Shown here: positions 27,704 to 39,994 of the stretch, piece by piece
Layout of the letters: each line of letters begins with the position of its first letter
How positions within the stretch are numbered: position 1 is the first letter of the stretch
DNA from: Halichondria panicea
Lineage: Eukaryota > Porifera > Demospongiae > Suberitida > Halichondriidae
Assembly: GCF_963675165.1 (NCBI RefSeq)
Contig: NC_087378.1
Span: forward strand, 2,887,525 to 2,951,524
Direction: 5' to 3'
DNA length: 64,000 nucleotides
Notes under the pieces: model-generated
Seen by the model: the letters and a program-made list of their open reading frames with translations, nothing else
The model's database searches: none
What the model was told of the DNA's origin: nothing
Translations under genes and position numbers: made by a program

Positions 27704-30700
27704 TCACACATCAAGTTCCATTTTTACAATGGGATTGTCCATCAACAACAAATCATCAATATCAAAGTCTTCTATACCCTCTTCCAAAGTCTTGGATCTG
27801 TACATGCATGTGATGATGGACATGTAATGATGGACATGTAACATTAATTGGAGCTCTGCTCTTTGTCACAACTTACCCCCATTTAGGAACAGCCTCCTGC
27901 TCAGGTTCTAGGGGCTGGTCAACCGTCTCAAAGAGATCGTGCTTCCATTGTACTGGGCTCCTGTCTCTGCCACCACTGTGTCTCCTGTGCATGTGTCATG
28001 ACAAACAATTCACTCTGTTCTGTAATGGTTATTACAGGATTTGTATAATTACAGTGGAACATCCCCATTAACGACACAACCACATGCTATGAAATGGCCA
28101 GGAGCTCAGATCCTGATTGAAACTATATCTGTAGTGCATCCAGTCCAAAGAGTAGTTGTATCTTGAGCTAGTTTAGAACATTAATTTTGTGCTGATGCCA
28201 CCATTGTATATAATATTGTACTGATACCAATAAATAACCCTGAAATATGGCTGGGGAAATTGGCACCTACTAGCTGGCTAGAATACTAACTGTAGTTTAC
28301 CTGCTGTGGAGAGCAGCCCAGGTTGATAAAGCTACCGTTACTATTTATAGACGGGTAGTAATTTTAGCGTTTTCAGATTTTTAGGTTACTAATTTTGGCG
28401 GATTTGTAGCAAATTCATTCCGTTTTATGGCCGTTCCACTGTATATATATATATATATACATGTACATTATATATAGCAGAATTGCCACTTCACTATGGT
28501 GATGTGTGCATGCATGACTGGCGCATTATATGCTCAACATTTTTGGTTGCTTGAGCAATCGGCAACTTGGTCTTTTACTATGTGATTATAGTGTAAAAAG
28601 TAGACTGGAATCTTCGTGGAAAGTATCCATTATACAACAACAATAGAAATGTTCGATAGGCATGGGACTAAGTTTCCACTGTAAGACTATCGGTACATGT
28701 ACATGTAGAAGTGCCAGGGCCTGACAAATGAAGTGCACATGTTCTAACTCACCTTTCACTCCGGTCTGAACGATTAATGCCTCTGCCGAGTCTTTCCCTT
28801 GGAGGATCCCTACCCCAGTCACGCACCCTACGTCTGTCAGATTGCCGGTCCCAAGTGTCCCTACCTCTATATGAGGATCTAGACCTGTCCCTAGAGTCTC
28901 TGCCTCTAGTCCACCTGCAAGCCACAAAAACATGCCAACTGTTTAGCAACTCGCATGTATAATTATAAGCCCTGGCACATTATAATTTAGGTTCATGTAT
29001 TAGGTAGGCTTGAGCTAGGAAAATGATTACCATATAGCGGGTAAGTTTCGTGGGGTAAAAAATTCGTTCAACTCGAGAAACGGTAGTTTTCGTGAGTAAA
29101 AATTTCGTTTAGTCTCGTGGCTGCACGGCATTCCTACGTTCAGATAAGCCACGCCTACGATAAATTTCGTGGAGGTCAGCCTGCCCACGAAAATAACGAA
29201 TATTTTACCCCACGAAAATTACCCGCTATACGGTAACTGTTTACTTAGGTCTAATATTGACATTTATATTGCAGTTTTTGACAATTATTTTCCTTGATTT
29301 GTGATGTCACAAATCACCGTGTCGATGTTTGCTAGCAAACGGCAAATCGGCAGTCCTCACAAAATGTATGAGATAAACGGTATGCTTTAAATAATAACTT
29401 GACAGTTGTACCATGATAGATGGTACAATTACAAAATTATTAACAAATACAATAAACTCCGGTCAACCTTTGGGAAAGTGTAGTTTGGAACATTAGAGAG
29501 AAATTGCTCATAAAACGCCTCGTGCAATTAGTATCCTTGCCATTGCTTGTTATTCGTGCTATTAATCTCATATTGCACTCTTAGCCATACTATTAATAGG
29601 CCGTACTTCAAGGTGAGTTTTATGCAGCAATTATATCTAGCTAGTAATCCATGCGAAACAAAATGGCCGGTATTATCGAGGTAAATCGTAATTCAGAGAG
29701 CTAGATTAGAGAGAGTCCTACTGTAAAAGTGTACCGTAGACAGATAGTGAAAATTTTGGACATAACTATGGAACAGAGAATTAAAAGTTCGTCCTGTATT
29801 CACATTGTAATATTGTTAATAAGACAAGATCTTTGTTTGGCTGGGGTGTCAGAGGCCGTATCACAGTGTGTTATGGCCTAATCCCAGGGCGAGTGAGCAC
29901 CCCCCCCCCCCTGTATATAACTCTGAATTATAGTATCACGCATACATTTCTAGCACTACGGTAACGTTCATTTGTATATGCAATGTCATCTGTATGTCAT
30001 CTGTGTAAGTTTACTGGGAAATTTAGGTAGATCTGTGGAAGGATTGTGGGGGAAAACAGAAAAATTCAGAGTTGTTTTTTTTAGCATAATTGCTGTAACA
30101 GGGTCTGCGTCATGTGCATTACGTACAGTAACATAAGTTATAATACCTTTCTGGAGAGTGTTGATTCCTTCTCTCTTGTCTTCGAGAATCTGAATTGGTC
30201 CTGTTCTGTGAGGGCTGGGGGGCATCTCGATCATCATGCTGTATATTACAATCACACACGATATAATTATAGTACCGAAGATAATTAATGTACTACTTTT
30301 GATCAGCTTATTTGGAGCTATATACATTGTAAGCTGAAATGGAATTAGTGTAGAACCCTAATAGTTGACCTGACCTCAAAATAGTAACCAGCTCGGGGCA
30401 CTTCCTGAGGGTCCACTAAAGTCTCCGATTGTCTTCTCTCTCCTCTATTTCCATTCTCCTCCATAGTCTCTCTCGATAGGATTCCTTCTGAGCGTCTTCC
30501 CGCTTGACCTCGCCCCTCAGTACGCCCACGTTCCTCACGCCAACTCCTGTCACGGACCCTGTCACGTCCTGTGGGGACACAGTAACATACATTATGCACA
30601 CTTGTATAGTTACAGGCTAATAATATTATTATGTAAGTTTTATTGTCATAATGTAGACGTGTAACATCTTTACCATGGCAACTAACCTCTGTTCACAGTG

Positions 30701-31539
30701 TTGCTTCCAGATGGGAATAAAACATTCTTTTCTTTCTGCACAAAAGAGTTCAGCCTTTTGGCACCACCTCTTTCTGGCCTCGATGGCCTTTCCCCTAATT
30801 TGTCCTGATGGTTTTCCTGGTCTGTAGACTTGTCTAGTCGTGTAGTTGTGTGGCTATCCATTGGAGGGTCAACATTCACTGGCTTTGACTCACCACTCTC
30901 CTCTCTGTTGTGTCCAGGGCTCCTGTGCATGTACAAGCAATAGATAGTGCACATTGCTTTTAGATTTCAAGAAGCAATAATGTAAATCAAAAAGTGAAGG
31001 TGTATTGTCATGATTAACAAGGCTGCCATGAATCTAATAAGCCCTGAAGTTATTTCAGTATCACAGTATGGTACAGTTTACCTGTATCTGTCATGTGCCC
31101 ATTGATCTGATAAGCTGGGCACTCTCTCCCTACCATGGCGCTCGCTCCTCCGACTATATCGAGAACCATCCCCGTCAGATCGCCGCCTCGAAGTGTACGG
31201 AGAATGGGAGCTCCTCCTGCACAAGCACAAAGAACTGCTAATATACGTCTAAATGAAACCAGTTAGCTAAAAGCTGACATAGATGTTGGGGAGGGGGTTG
31301 CTGCGCAGGGCATCCCTACTTGTGTGGTGCATAGTTGCTGGCACCTATTATTAAAAAGTGCATAGCATAAAATTTAATGGTGTGCTCTATAGTGTACAGG
31401 GCTCTGTAATCCATGGCATGACATGTTAAGTCTCAGTGAGACTATAAGAATACAGATAGATCAGCTCTATCTATTATAAGCATAGATCTACGTACCTCCT
31501 TCTTCGTGGTGATCTGCTTCTACTACGTCTCCCTGACAT
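27704..31539 (-). CDS. RS-rich protein with Barentsz/SELOR-like motifs
   Basis: Eight exons in phase: 31539-31496, 31216-31082, 30922-30687, 30568-30375, 30238-30147, 28914-28753, 27984-27877, 27797-27704, giving 354 residues. The N-terminus is MSGRRSRSRSPRRR. Exon 2 ends in SDQWAHDRYR. The exon 4-5 junction reads EVPRAGYYFEHDDRDAPQ, and after an Arg-Ser/Asp-Arg-rich linker exon 7 reads SPVQWKHDLFE. The pattern VPxxGxYYxHDDR followed later by WxHDxFE is that of the SELOR domain of CASC3/Barentsz, which clamps eIF4A3 in the exon junction complex. THRAP3/BCLAF1 proteins have related motifs. The linker between the halves is far longer than in CASC3. I infer a nuclear splicing or EJC-associated role, but exact orthology is open. 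Confidence 0.7.
28335..28437. repeat. Partial copy of repeat D
   Basis: A block with GACGGGTAGTAATTTTAGCG and TTACTAATTTTGGCGGATTT is the reverse complement of the right part of the element at 51757-52008. An AT dinucleotide run follows at about 28442-28458. It lies in intron 6 of the SELOR-like gene. Confidence 0.5.
29028..29235. mobile_element. CCGTATAG-type MITE, copy 5 (well preserved)
   Basis: This 208-bp copy is nearly collinear with copy 3, with ends TACCATATAGCGGGTAAGTT and AAATTACCCGCTATACGGTA. It lies in intron 5 of the SELOR-like gene. Confidence 0.8.
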
Positions 31540-31709
31540 GGCTGTTCGACAGATCTCTGGACAGCATTTAACCTGGGTTTTTATCCATCGACCCTTACCA
31601 TAAACATTGATAGATCACGTGCATCCAGCAGAGCTTCAATAAAAAAGTCAAAGATCGACTAGCCATCGCTTTTATATATACTGTACTGTATTGAAGCTGG
31701 TCAGATCCC
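31540..31709. promoter_or_regulatory. Divergent promoter region, SELOR-like / Vac8-like
   Basis: There are 170 bp between divergent start codons, the shortest of the head-to-head pairs. There is no repeat inside. A TATATATA-like word at about 31673-31681 could serve the plus-strand gene. Confidence 0.45.
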
Positions 31710-34700
31710 ATGGGTGGTTGCATCGGTACCAGCAGAGGGGTCAATAGAGGCAGCCGGATGGTTACCTCTGCCACCACAGAGCCCCTGCTGCGAGACACTG
31801 AGAGAGAGGCAGTCAGTACACTGTTGAGGTACCTAGAGCAAGGTATGGAATTGTATAAAACAGCTATGGGAAGGTTGACTTGGGTGCATAGGCTGTAGTT
31901 TACTACTTATTGTTGTTTCCAAACTGCAGTTGCAACTAGCTCGTAGTTTATAAGCTGTAAATCACCTATTTAATACATCTGTACATATTAAAATGTTGCC
32001 TTACCTAGCTCCTGTTTACTTATTTTCCAGAGGGCAGCACAAGCTCAACCATCAGTGATGATAGGCTGCTCAGTCTGTGTACCCTGGCCTACTCTGAAAA
32101 CATTGACCTGCAGAGATCGGCAGCACTCTGCTTCTCAGAGCTCAGTGAGAGATGTGAGTGAAATGAGAGTGAAATGAAATAGGTTTCCCGAAGTGCTAGT
32201 GAGGGATGCTGTATTTTATGAGCTCAGAGAATACAGTATGCACCCAATGCGCACAGTTATCGGTTAACCCAGTTAGCAAGTAATAAGAGCCTCTCCGATG
32301 AATAAGTACTCCGTTCATTGTGGTAATTATTGTGGTATTAAATCAAGAGGTTTTGTCTCAGCATGCAAGTCCTATTAGCAACTTTACCCCCACACCATTG
32401 GGGTTGCATAATTATATGTAGTCCCTACTACTCTCCATATAGGGACTGGTTTAATAGTGTTGATTGTTTGTATTAAAAGTACTAATTTGGTAAAGCTATA
32501 ATTATACTTAGTACCTGGTGATTTTAGTGAGAGAGATTTAGTGAGAGAGATCTTAATTATGCCTCGAGGCGTAGCCGCACGAGGGATACGGTAAAGCTGA
32601 CTGTGTGTGTGTGTGTGTGTGTGTCTGTGTGTCTGTGTGTGTGTGTGTCTGTTCCAGCTGTAACTGCTCAACGGTTGCAATACGACGAAAACTAACAGCT
32701 TCTATAGGCTTCTAGCCACGTTCTCTTGGATTTTGATTCGTGGATTAGCAAACTAAAGCTTCTTTCTCGAGTTATGGCTAGTTTGACTCACATTGAAGGC
32801 TGTTGCAGTCTCTTCAGAATCTTTCATAGCATCATCTGTCCGCACAAACTTTCTATTCAACATATGAGTTAGCCTTGCACTAAAGCGCTAGCTTTTTGTT
32901 AGCTACAAGACTCAGAAAATACCTGTTAAAACAGCTAGCTAGCAGTAGCCATTTGTGAAATTGATCTCTTTGGACACACCCTTTAATTATTCCTATGGAT
33001 GTAATGCGCATGCGCGCTCATTCCCCAGATCCAGATCCTTCTGGCTGAATCATATTTTTCTTGAGGGCCTGGTAAGCCACAAAACACTACTATAGATAAC
33101 AATATGTATGTACACAAGTCTTTTCTTCTTAAATATTATAATTATACACTGCATGAACTACAGATCCAATTTTCTTCTTTCTTGAGGTCCTGGTATTAAA
33201 GCCACATAATACAACAATAGATGCATGTAATAAGTCTTTTCTTCTCAGTGACTTTATATAGATAAGCTAACTTTATGAAATAATTATGCACTTCCGCTTA
33301 TAATTAATTGAAAACAAAATCTTCTTCTTTGTTGCTTCCTAGATCCTTGAGGTCCTGGTATAAGCAGCCACAAAACACAACAATGATACCATAATTATAC
33401 AATTGCAAGTCAGTTTTAGACAGATTATTTTATACACTTTTTCCTCTTCTATACTTTCTCTTCTATACTTTTGAGCGAAAGCAAATCATGGCGAGAGGCA
33501 TTAGCACAGCGCCAGCTTGAACACTAGTTCTTCCACTTGTTCCACTTGTACACCATCAACTCAATATCTCACTCGTACACACACACACACATGCAGTGAC
33601 AGAACCAATCTCAGAGGGTGTGCTGGAGCCACTAATCAACCTTCTTCTCTCCTCGGACATTGATGTTCAAAAGTCTTCGTCTCTTGCCATCAGCAACATT
33701 GCACTTCATGGACCCCGTGAGTGGTGCACATGTCAAACTTAACTCATGAGTTAGTCTGTATATATAAGGAATAGTTATGCATCAGACGTTAACTAAGGGT
33801 TATGTTGTTTTAGCATCCTGTTTATGATTTATGACACTGTCCAATGAAACCTGGCCATTGACTCCCTATAGTGTACCTCCTATACAATATTCGCACCAGT
33901 TGTTAATTTTACTTCTATAGAATCTGTTCTCTTTGCTAACTGAAGTGTTTCCTTTTTTCACACTAGCTGAGAACAAGGCAGTGCTAGTGGAGGCAGGTGC
34001 TTTACGACCGCTGATTGTCTTGCTCAGCTCTGATTGTCCGGAGGTCCAGTGTAATGCTTGTGGCTGCATCACTACCCTAGCCACTTCTGGTCAGTGCCAT
34101 GCTTTGTTATGTATATGCAACGTGTGTATTTAGTTGTTAGTGGTGTACGTATTAACCATATCAATGTCTGGCATTTTCTTACTTTGACCCTACCTTGACC
34201 CTACCTAAACCCTCCAAACAAATCATCAATATAAGTGATGATGATAATAATAAATTATTATCGTGACTGCTATTGCTTTAGAGAGAAACAAGAGTGAGAT
34301 AGTACGGCAAGGAGCTGTGGGTCCACTGCTCAATCTGACCAAGTCACATGATGGTAGAGTGCAGAGGAATGCAGCTGGAGCATTGCTCAACCTTACTCAC
34401 ATAGGTCAGCCATCACTTACATCAGAACACTTGTGTGTACATTTTTACAACGTACCAGTGCTTTGAGAACAATTTTAGTTAGATTAAAAATTTTACGTGG
34501 ACTTGTGACTTTACGAGCTGCTTTGTTTCGTCCACATTGGTGTAGATTCAAACAGACAGACATTGGTGAGTTCTGGGGCAGTGCCTGTGTTTGTCCATCT
34601 CCTGGAGTCCTCCGATGAGGATGTTCGGTTCTACAGTGCAGCTGCTCTTAGTAACATTGCTGTGCATGGTGAGCGTCTGTGAATAGATATTAATTTGTGT

Positions 34701-37541
34701 GCTTGAGAAGTGTTTGATATGGGAGTGTGCGTAAAGAAATAGAGATTTACGATCGTTCTCTTGTATGTTGATGGTGCACAATGTTGCTTTCTGTTTAGAG
34801 AGCCATAGAAAGGAAATAATGTCTGTCAAGAATGGACGAGTAGTGACCAGTCTTATTTCTTTAATGGAGTCAGAGTCGGAGAAGGTCAGTAGTAGTCTCT
34901 GACACTCCATAGCATTGTCTGAACTGTATCTCACAGGTCAAGTGCCAAGCATGCTTAGCAGTCAGAAACTTGGCTTCTGAAGGTGAGGTATACGTGTACG
35001 TACATATTATATAGTTATGAGCACTGGTGTGCATGTATGTACATGTAGCTGCCTTTATGTTTCCTTTCGTGACGATCATTTTAATCCTCACAATAATATA
35101 ATTGTTCCTTATGTCAACTTTTCGCATACCTAGTCCTTTCCATACCACACCCTACACAGAGGAGAATCAGAAGCTGATTGTAGACTTTGGTGGTCTGGTG
35201 GCCCTCTGTCCGCTGGTTAGAAGTAGCAATGCCGAGACGGTCACAGCTGCGGTGGCGGCCGTGAGAAACCTTTCTATTCACAGGGAAAATGCTGTACGTA
35301 CACTGTACACGAGAATAACAAACAGCATGCAAAAGTACTACATAGTCCTGAATGTTTGTTCAATTTGGATCAGTTTTTCTGAAACACTCTGCAGTAGAAA
35401 GACAATGTTTATTTTCTCTAATAGTAAATGACCAAAAGATACACTTTGGTGTTGTGAATTGTTTACACTGTGATACAAAAAAGCATTGTTATAGAGTTGT
35501 GCACATAGCACTTCTTGAATAACCATAAGCAGCTGGTACATTTTTGTTTGTTGCCCTCAGGAGGTAATAGTGAGCAGTGGTATACTGAAGGACCTTGGCA
35601 CACTAGTATCACAACAGGACCACCCTGAGATACAGTGTCATGCAGCCGGAACTCTCAGAAACCTGGCAGCTGAGGAACAGTCACAAGTAAGTGCTAGTTA
35701 GAATTGCAACATCTTTCCACTTGATCTCCTTTCTAATACATGTGTATTACTCAACCTGTATTCTTTTTAGGCATTAAGTTACGGAGTATGATTGTGTTGG
35801 GAACCATTTTGTGTTTGCCAATTCGAGAGTAAAGTTGTGTTACTATTCCTCCTATTCAGTTACACATTCACTAACACGTTATAATTTTATTTGCAATGTC
35901 ATAATTATTTTATGTACATGTATCCAGGCAATTGTAGCAGCTGGTTGTCTTGTAGGACTGGCTGACCAATTGAGAAACTCACGAAATGTCCCAGAGTTAG
36001 TGCTCTCTGAAGTCAGCGCTGCTTTGGCTGTTCTAGCATCAGATGGTGAGTAAATTTGTCACTCGAACTGTGTTCATTAGCGAGAACACCATCGATGCCC
36101 TTGTCTCTTCATTGTTGTTAGCCGGCCGTAATTATTGGAATTGGTCACCATTGAAAGACCTCTTCTTGTCATAAAAATTAAGATACCAAGACCGTACCCA
36201 ACCTTTATGCCTACTGTCAATGGAATCAATTGTCGGTTTTGCATCATGTTCATTAATTCACAAATGAATTTCAGCCTCTGCTAGACGACAAATCATGGAG
36301 CTGTATGGTGGTAACTTTCACAAGGTCCTCCTGACACTAACGGAGTCCTCATACTCAGAGGTACAGTACAACTGTGCCGGGGTGATCGGCCATCTAGCCA
36401 TTAGTGGTAAGTGACTACAGTATGTTTGAATATCCAACTTAATTGACAAGCATTTGAAGTTGCTGTAAATCCTCCTCACCACACCACTTCAACTACCAGG
36501 CCCACACTACTGCCACTCCCCCATTCCTACGTCCCTGTCTATATATTTGCTCTCCATCCACAAACACACACGTACAGAGGAGTACCACACAGCGCTCTTA
36601 GAAACCCGACCGTCAGCAGTAGACTTCCTTGAGCGCTTCTTAAACGCTGGAGAATCTAGTTTTGTGCACATTGCCCTGTGGATTTTGGCTCAATTCTCTA
36701 ATGGAGGTATACCTATATATTATTACAACCTGCTGGTTGTATTAATTATGTTATATCTGTGTTGGATTAGGGGTCCAACTGGTAGACAATGGTAATACTT
36801 AGACAATGTACGATTTGATGTGAATCCAGACAATGTGCATATATACCGTATATACTTCTTCTAAATAAGGGGCCGCTTTTTAATAATTACGTTTTCGAGG
36901 CTAGTGTATATATGCAAAAAAGAAATAGAAATGTCCAGGTGGTGCTTTATTAGAGAGGGCTTTATATCGAAGAAGTACTGTAGCTTATTATTGTTACACT
37001 CTGCCCCCTCCAGGCAAAAACACACGAGAGGTGCTTCGTCGCTCCAGCCTCTTCTCCATGGTCGAGCAACTCAAGACATCCAGGAACTCAATAGAAGTTA
37101 CACAACTAGCTGAGACTTCGTTCAACAACTTAAAAGTCAGTATTGTTCTTCTCCATACCTACATGTACTAGGAAATACCGTATAGAGGGTATATTTCGAG
37201 GATATAAATGTTCGTGGTTTTCGCGGATTAAGCATGTACCGCGAATCGCATGCATGCATGCTGCAAAAAGGCTGCTATTCTCAAAACCTTTCTAAAGGCA
37301 TTTCCGCGAACATTTCTACCCTCGAAATATACCCGCTATACGGTAGGCTCTCATTCACTAAGTGCATGTTTATTTATAGATTATGGACCCCCTCCCAGTC
37401 TCTATATAGCAGTATTATTCTTTGCAACACCATACAAACGACTGACTGCATGAGAAGGGGCATATTTTTTTTAACTAGCTGTTTACGTCATAAAAATCTC
37501 TTTTGTTGCAGGACTCTCCAGGGACAAGTGTTCTCTCATGA
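31710..37541 (+). CDS. Vac8-like armadillo-repeat protein, myristoylated
   Basis: Fifteen exons in phase begin at 31710, 32031, 33597, 33967, 34282, 34546, 34799, 34937, 35160, 35561, 35928, 36275, 36578, 37014 and 37512, giving 555 residues (yeast Vac8 578). The N-terminus MGGCIGTS has Gly2 for myristoylation and Cys4 for palmitoylation, as in Vac8. About eleven armadillo repeats follow, mostly one per exon, with patterns such as [45 protein letters not shown] and [14 protein letters not shown]. Vac8 anchors proteins at the fungal vacuole for inheritance and autophagy. A role at a lysosome-like membrane here is inference. AATAAA occurs at 37701. Confidence 0.85.
32553..32950 (+). repeat. Dispersed repeat F, copy 4 (diverged)
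   Basis: It keeps the start (ATTATGCCTCGAGGCG), a GT tract, and the words TTCTATAGGCTTCTAG and TTAGCC-TGCACTA, but the right end is lost. It lies in intron 2 of the Vac8-like gene, with AT-rich sequence of unknown nature after it to 33540. Confidence 0.6.
37176..37345. mobile_element. CCGTATAG-type MITE, subfamily B, copy 1
   Basis: It is 170 bp with ends TACCGTATAGAGGGTATATT and AATATACCCGCTATACGGTA. The inner sequence (TTCGAGGATATAAATGTTCG) differs from subfamily A, while the outermost 14 bases are the same. It lies in the last intron of the Vac8-like gene. Confidence 0.8.
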
Positions 37542-37700
37542 GTACAATGTACTTGTGTATGATAGATTTTTATCAGTGTGTGTTGTGCTTATGTTTACAC
37601 CATTATTTTTATTTGTGTGTGCCTCAAATTAACAGTTTTGACCATAATTATGATATTGATTCTACATACATGGAAAATGAAAGCACGGTACGTTAGTGAC

Positions 37701-37706
37701 AATAAA
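37701..37706 (+). terminator. Poly(A) signal of the Vac8-like gene
   Basis: AATAAA lies 160 bp after the stop codon and 92 bp before the convergent stop of the AlkD-like gene. Confidence 0.5.
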
Positions 37707-37797
37707 GTGGTTGTTAACTAATAACACAGAGTGCCGTCTATAAGGAAGCAACACAGTTGAAACGAATAGAGACCACATGCAGAAACTATTATTTTTA

Positions 37798-39694
37798 TCA
37801 GCAATATTTAAGAGCCTCTCTTGTACTCAGGCCAGAGAGGGACTCCCTGTTCTTCTCTACAAATGCTCTCACAGCTGCTCCGTTGGTCCGAGAGTATGTC
37901 CGGAGTGCCCACCCTATAGCCTTCCTGATGAAAAATTCTTTTTCATGTGCTCTGCAAACACACAAGGAGAACAGTCTGTCTTCATCAGTGTCTGCCTTCC
38001 AGTTTAGCTATAATAATTATCAAAAATTAACCAGATACTATAAATGGAACCAGACCATGTAGATTTGTCTGTTCAGACAAAAGTCACATGCATGGCTACA
38101 GTAATTTCATAGATATGCCGTAATTGATGTAATATTGTATGATGTCAAATGCCTCAATCTGCTTGCTATTTTAAGAATAATAGCCTGAGAAACTACAAAT
38201 TGACTTTGCATGGCCTTACTCGTGCAATAAGGGATTAATAGCACTCATAACAAGCACTGGCAAGGTTAATAGCACTCGGCTACGCCTCGTGCAATTAGTA
38301 TCCTTGCCATTGCTTGTTACTCGTTCAGTGCAATATATGCCATCCCATATTGCACTCTTAGCCATACTCCACTTCTGATACTTTAGAACACACAGTCTTG
38401 ATGTCTCAAGCCTTTTTATAAGCGACAGAAAAAAATAATTACAGCAGCGGTAGGCGCTTTTTTTAGGGCCTTAAAAATTATGCTGTTTTGTACCCTCAAA
38501 AATTATACCCGCTAATACTGACGTGGCGTGGCGCTGTAATTACATCAATTACAGTTAACATGGCTGTATAGAGTTCTACCTATAATAATTACATAATACT
38601 GTACAGCAGGGTGTCGTACACGATTTTGAAGTAGAGGGGGAAATAATAGAAGTAACCAGAACATTTTGCAAAAAAAAAAGGTCAACTGTTATTTCAATAC
38701 CCTTGTTAGTATGTAAAATTACCAGCTATGGACACTCACGAGCCATACAACTAGTACATGTACCTGAATGCAAATTTTAGGGGGAGGGGAATTGGAGCTA
38801 GAGGGAGATATCCCCCGGGCCCTGTATGACATCCTGTACAGCTAGTGAAAGCACAATGAACAATAAATTTATACCACAATTATGTCGTACAGCAAAAACT
38901 GCTGCACACAACGTCACCCAACCTGGTGCAATAAGGCAACCCTCCTTAGCCACATATTGTCATGATTAATCCACTGGTCCATCAGCGGTACCCCTAGGGC
39001 AGGCCTCTCCTTCACGAAGTACCCAATCACTGCATGCAGGTAAGAGCATCTTATCACAAATTAATAACAACATAATTGTAAGTTGGAGTCTTATATCAGT
39101 TGTATGATCAGTGCCGATAGAGTAATATACACTCAATATCACACCTTGGTAGGCTAAGTTATCCACTGTATCCCACCAGCTCTTGGACATGATGGACATT
39201 TCGACCTGAGCCACAGCTTCTCTGAAATGGTCATCAGTGATACCAAGCATCTCCTTCCTGAATTGTTGACAAAAATCCGTTCCAAATGCTTGAAACTCCC
39301 TCTCATCTTGCAACCATAGTTCACGAAGAAAAGAAAACAACACCTCACGATCCTTTAGGATCTCTTTGTTCTTGTCAATCACTTCTTTCTGCAGAGTCCG
39401 CCTCTGGGGCGCTTTGATACCGAAGAAATCGAACTGGTTTCGCATATACTTCTTTATCTCTTGGGCATACTTTGCGTAAGTTTCTTGGTTCTCACGAACA
39501 GCTTCAGTGCACGAACATCTGAATTCTTGAACTAGAGTTGAGCCTAAGCTGGCAGTGTACGAAACTCTCGACTCCTCTTGAGAAGGTGTGACAATATCTG
39601 GCTCAGTTGAATTGTGCATATCTTCAGACTGAGATTTATTCTTTATTCCTCTTCCTGCCTTCATAGCTAGTCTTGCTCTTCTTGTCTTTGGCAT
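37798..39694 (-). CDS. DNA alkylation repair protein, AlkD-like
   Basis: Three exons in phase: 39694-39145, 39029-38923 and 38007-37798, giving 288 residues. The family consists of HEAT-like repeat glycosylases that remove N3- and N7-alkylated bases. Recognisable stretches are NQFDFFGIKAPQRR, LWLQDEREFQAFG, SKSWWDTVDNLAYQ, VIGYFVKERP, NMWLRRVALLHQ and the C-terminal EKEFFIRKAIGWALRTYSR. The N-terminus (MPKTRRARLAMKAGRG) is basic and could direct nuclear or mitochondrial import. An in-frame upstream ATG at 39850 exists, but its peptide looks non-coding. The 0.9-kb intron 2 carries AT-rich repeats. It is head-to-head with REV3L. Confidence 0.9.
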
Positions 39695-39994
39695 GATGAT
39701 TCTGAGCCTGATTCTGAGCATTAATTTTGCTGGTACAAAGTACACAACATTCATATTTTGTGGTTTTGCTGTTTTGGGTTTTGGAGTTGCAAGTGCACTG
39801 CAATCCACTGTCCCTCCACTATCTATGGTACAACCAAAGTACAACTGCACTAAATACGGCCTTGAATCGAGGCTACCACTGCACTATCCTGGAAGGGCCG
39901 CTAATTCATACAGTCTGGGGAAATCCCCTACAAGCCTTGCAAGTGTCTACACATAATAGTAATTAGGCCTCTATCCACGTGGCCTGCCAAATAC
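39695..39994. promoter_or_regulatory. Divergent promoter region, AlkD-like / REV3L
   Basis: About 300 bp separate the two repair genes (340 bp if REV3L starts at 40034). An E-box palindrome CCACGTGG lies at 39975-39982. No other motif was identified with confidence. Confidence 0.45.

Noticed and set aside
32592..32650. CRISPR-like or satellite array
   Set aside because: It is a simple GT microsatellite inside repeat F. No regularly spaced repeats with unique spacers occur anywhere in the window.
37757..38062. Plus-strand open frames with a Cys-rich peptide
   Set aside because: The minus strand of the same stretch encodes the conserved C-terminus of the AlkD-like protein (FFIRKAIGWAL), so the plus frames are shadows.
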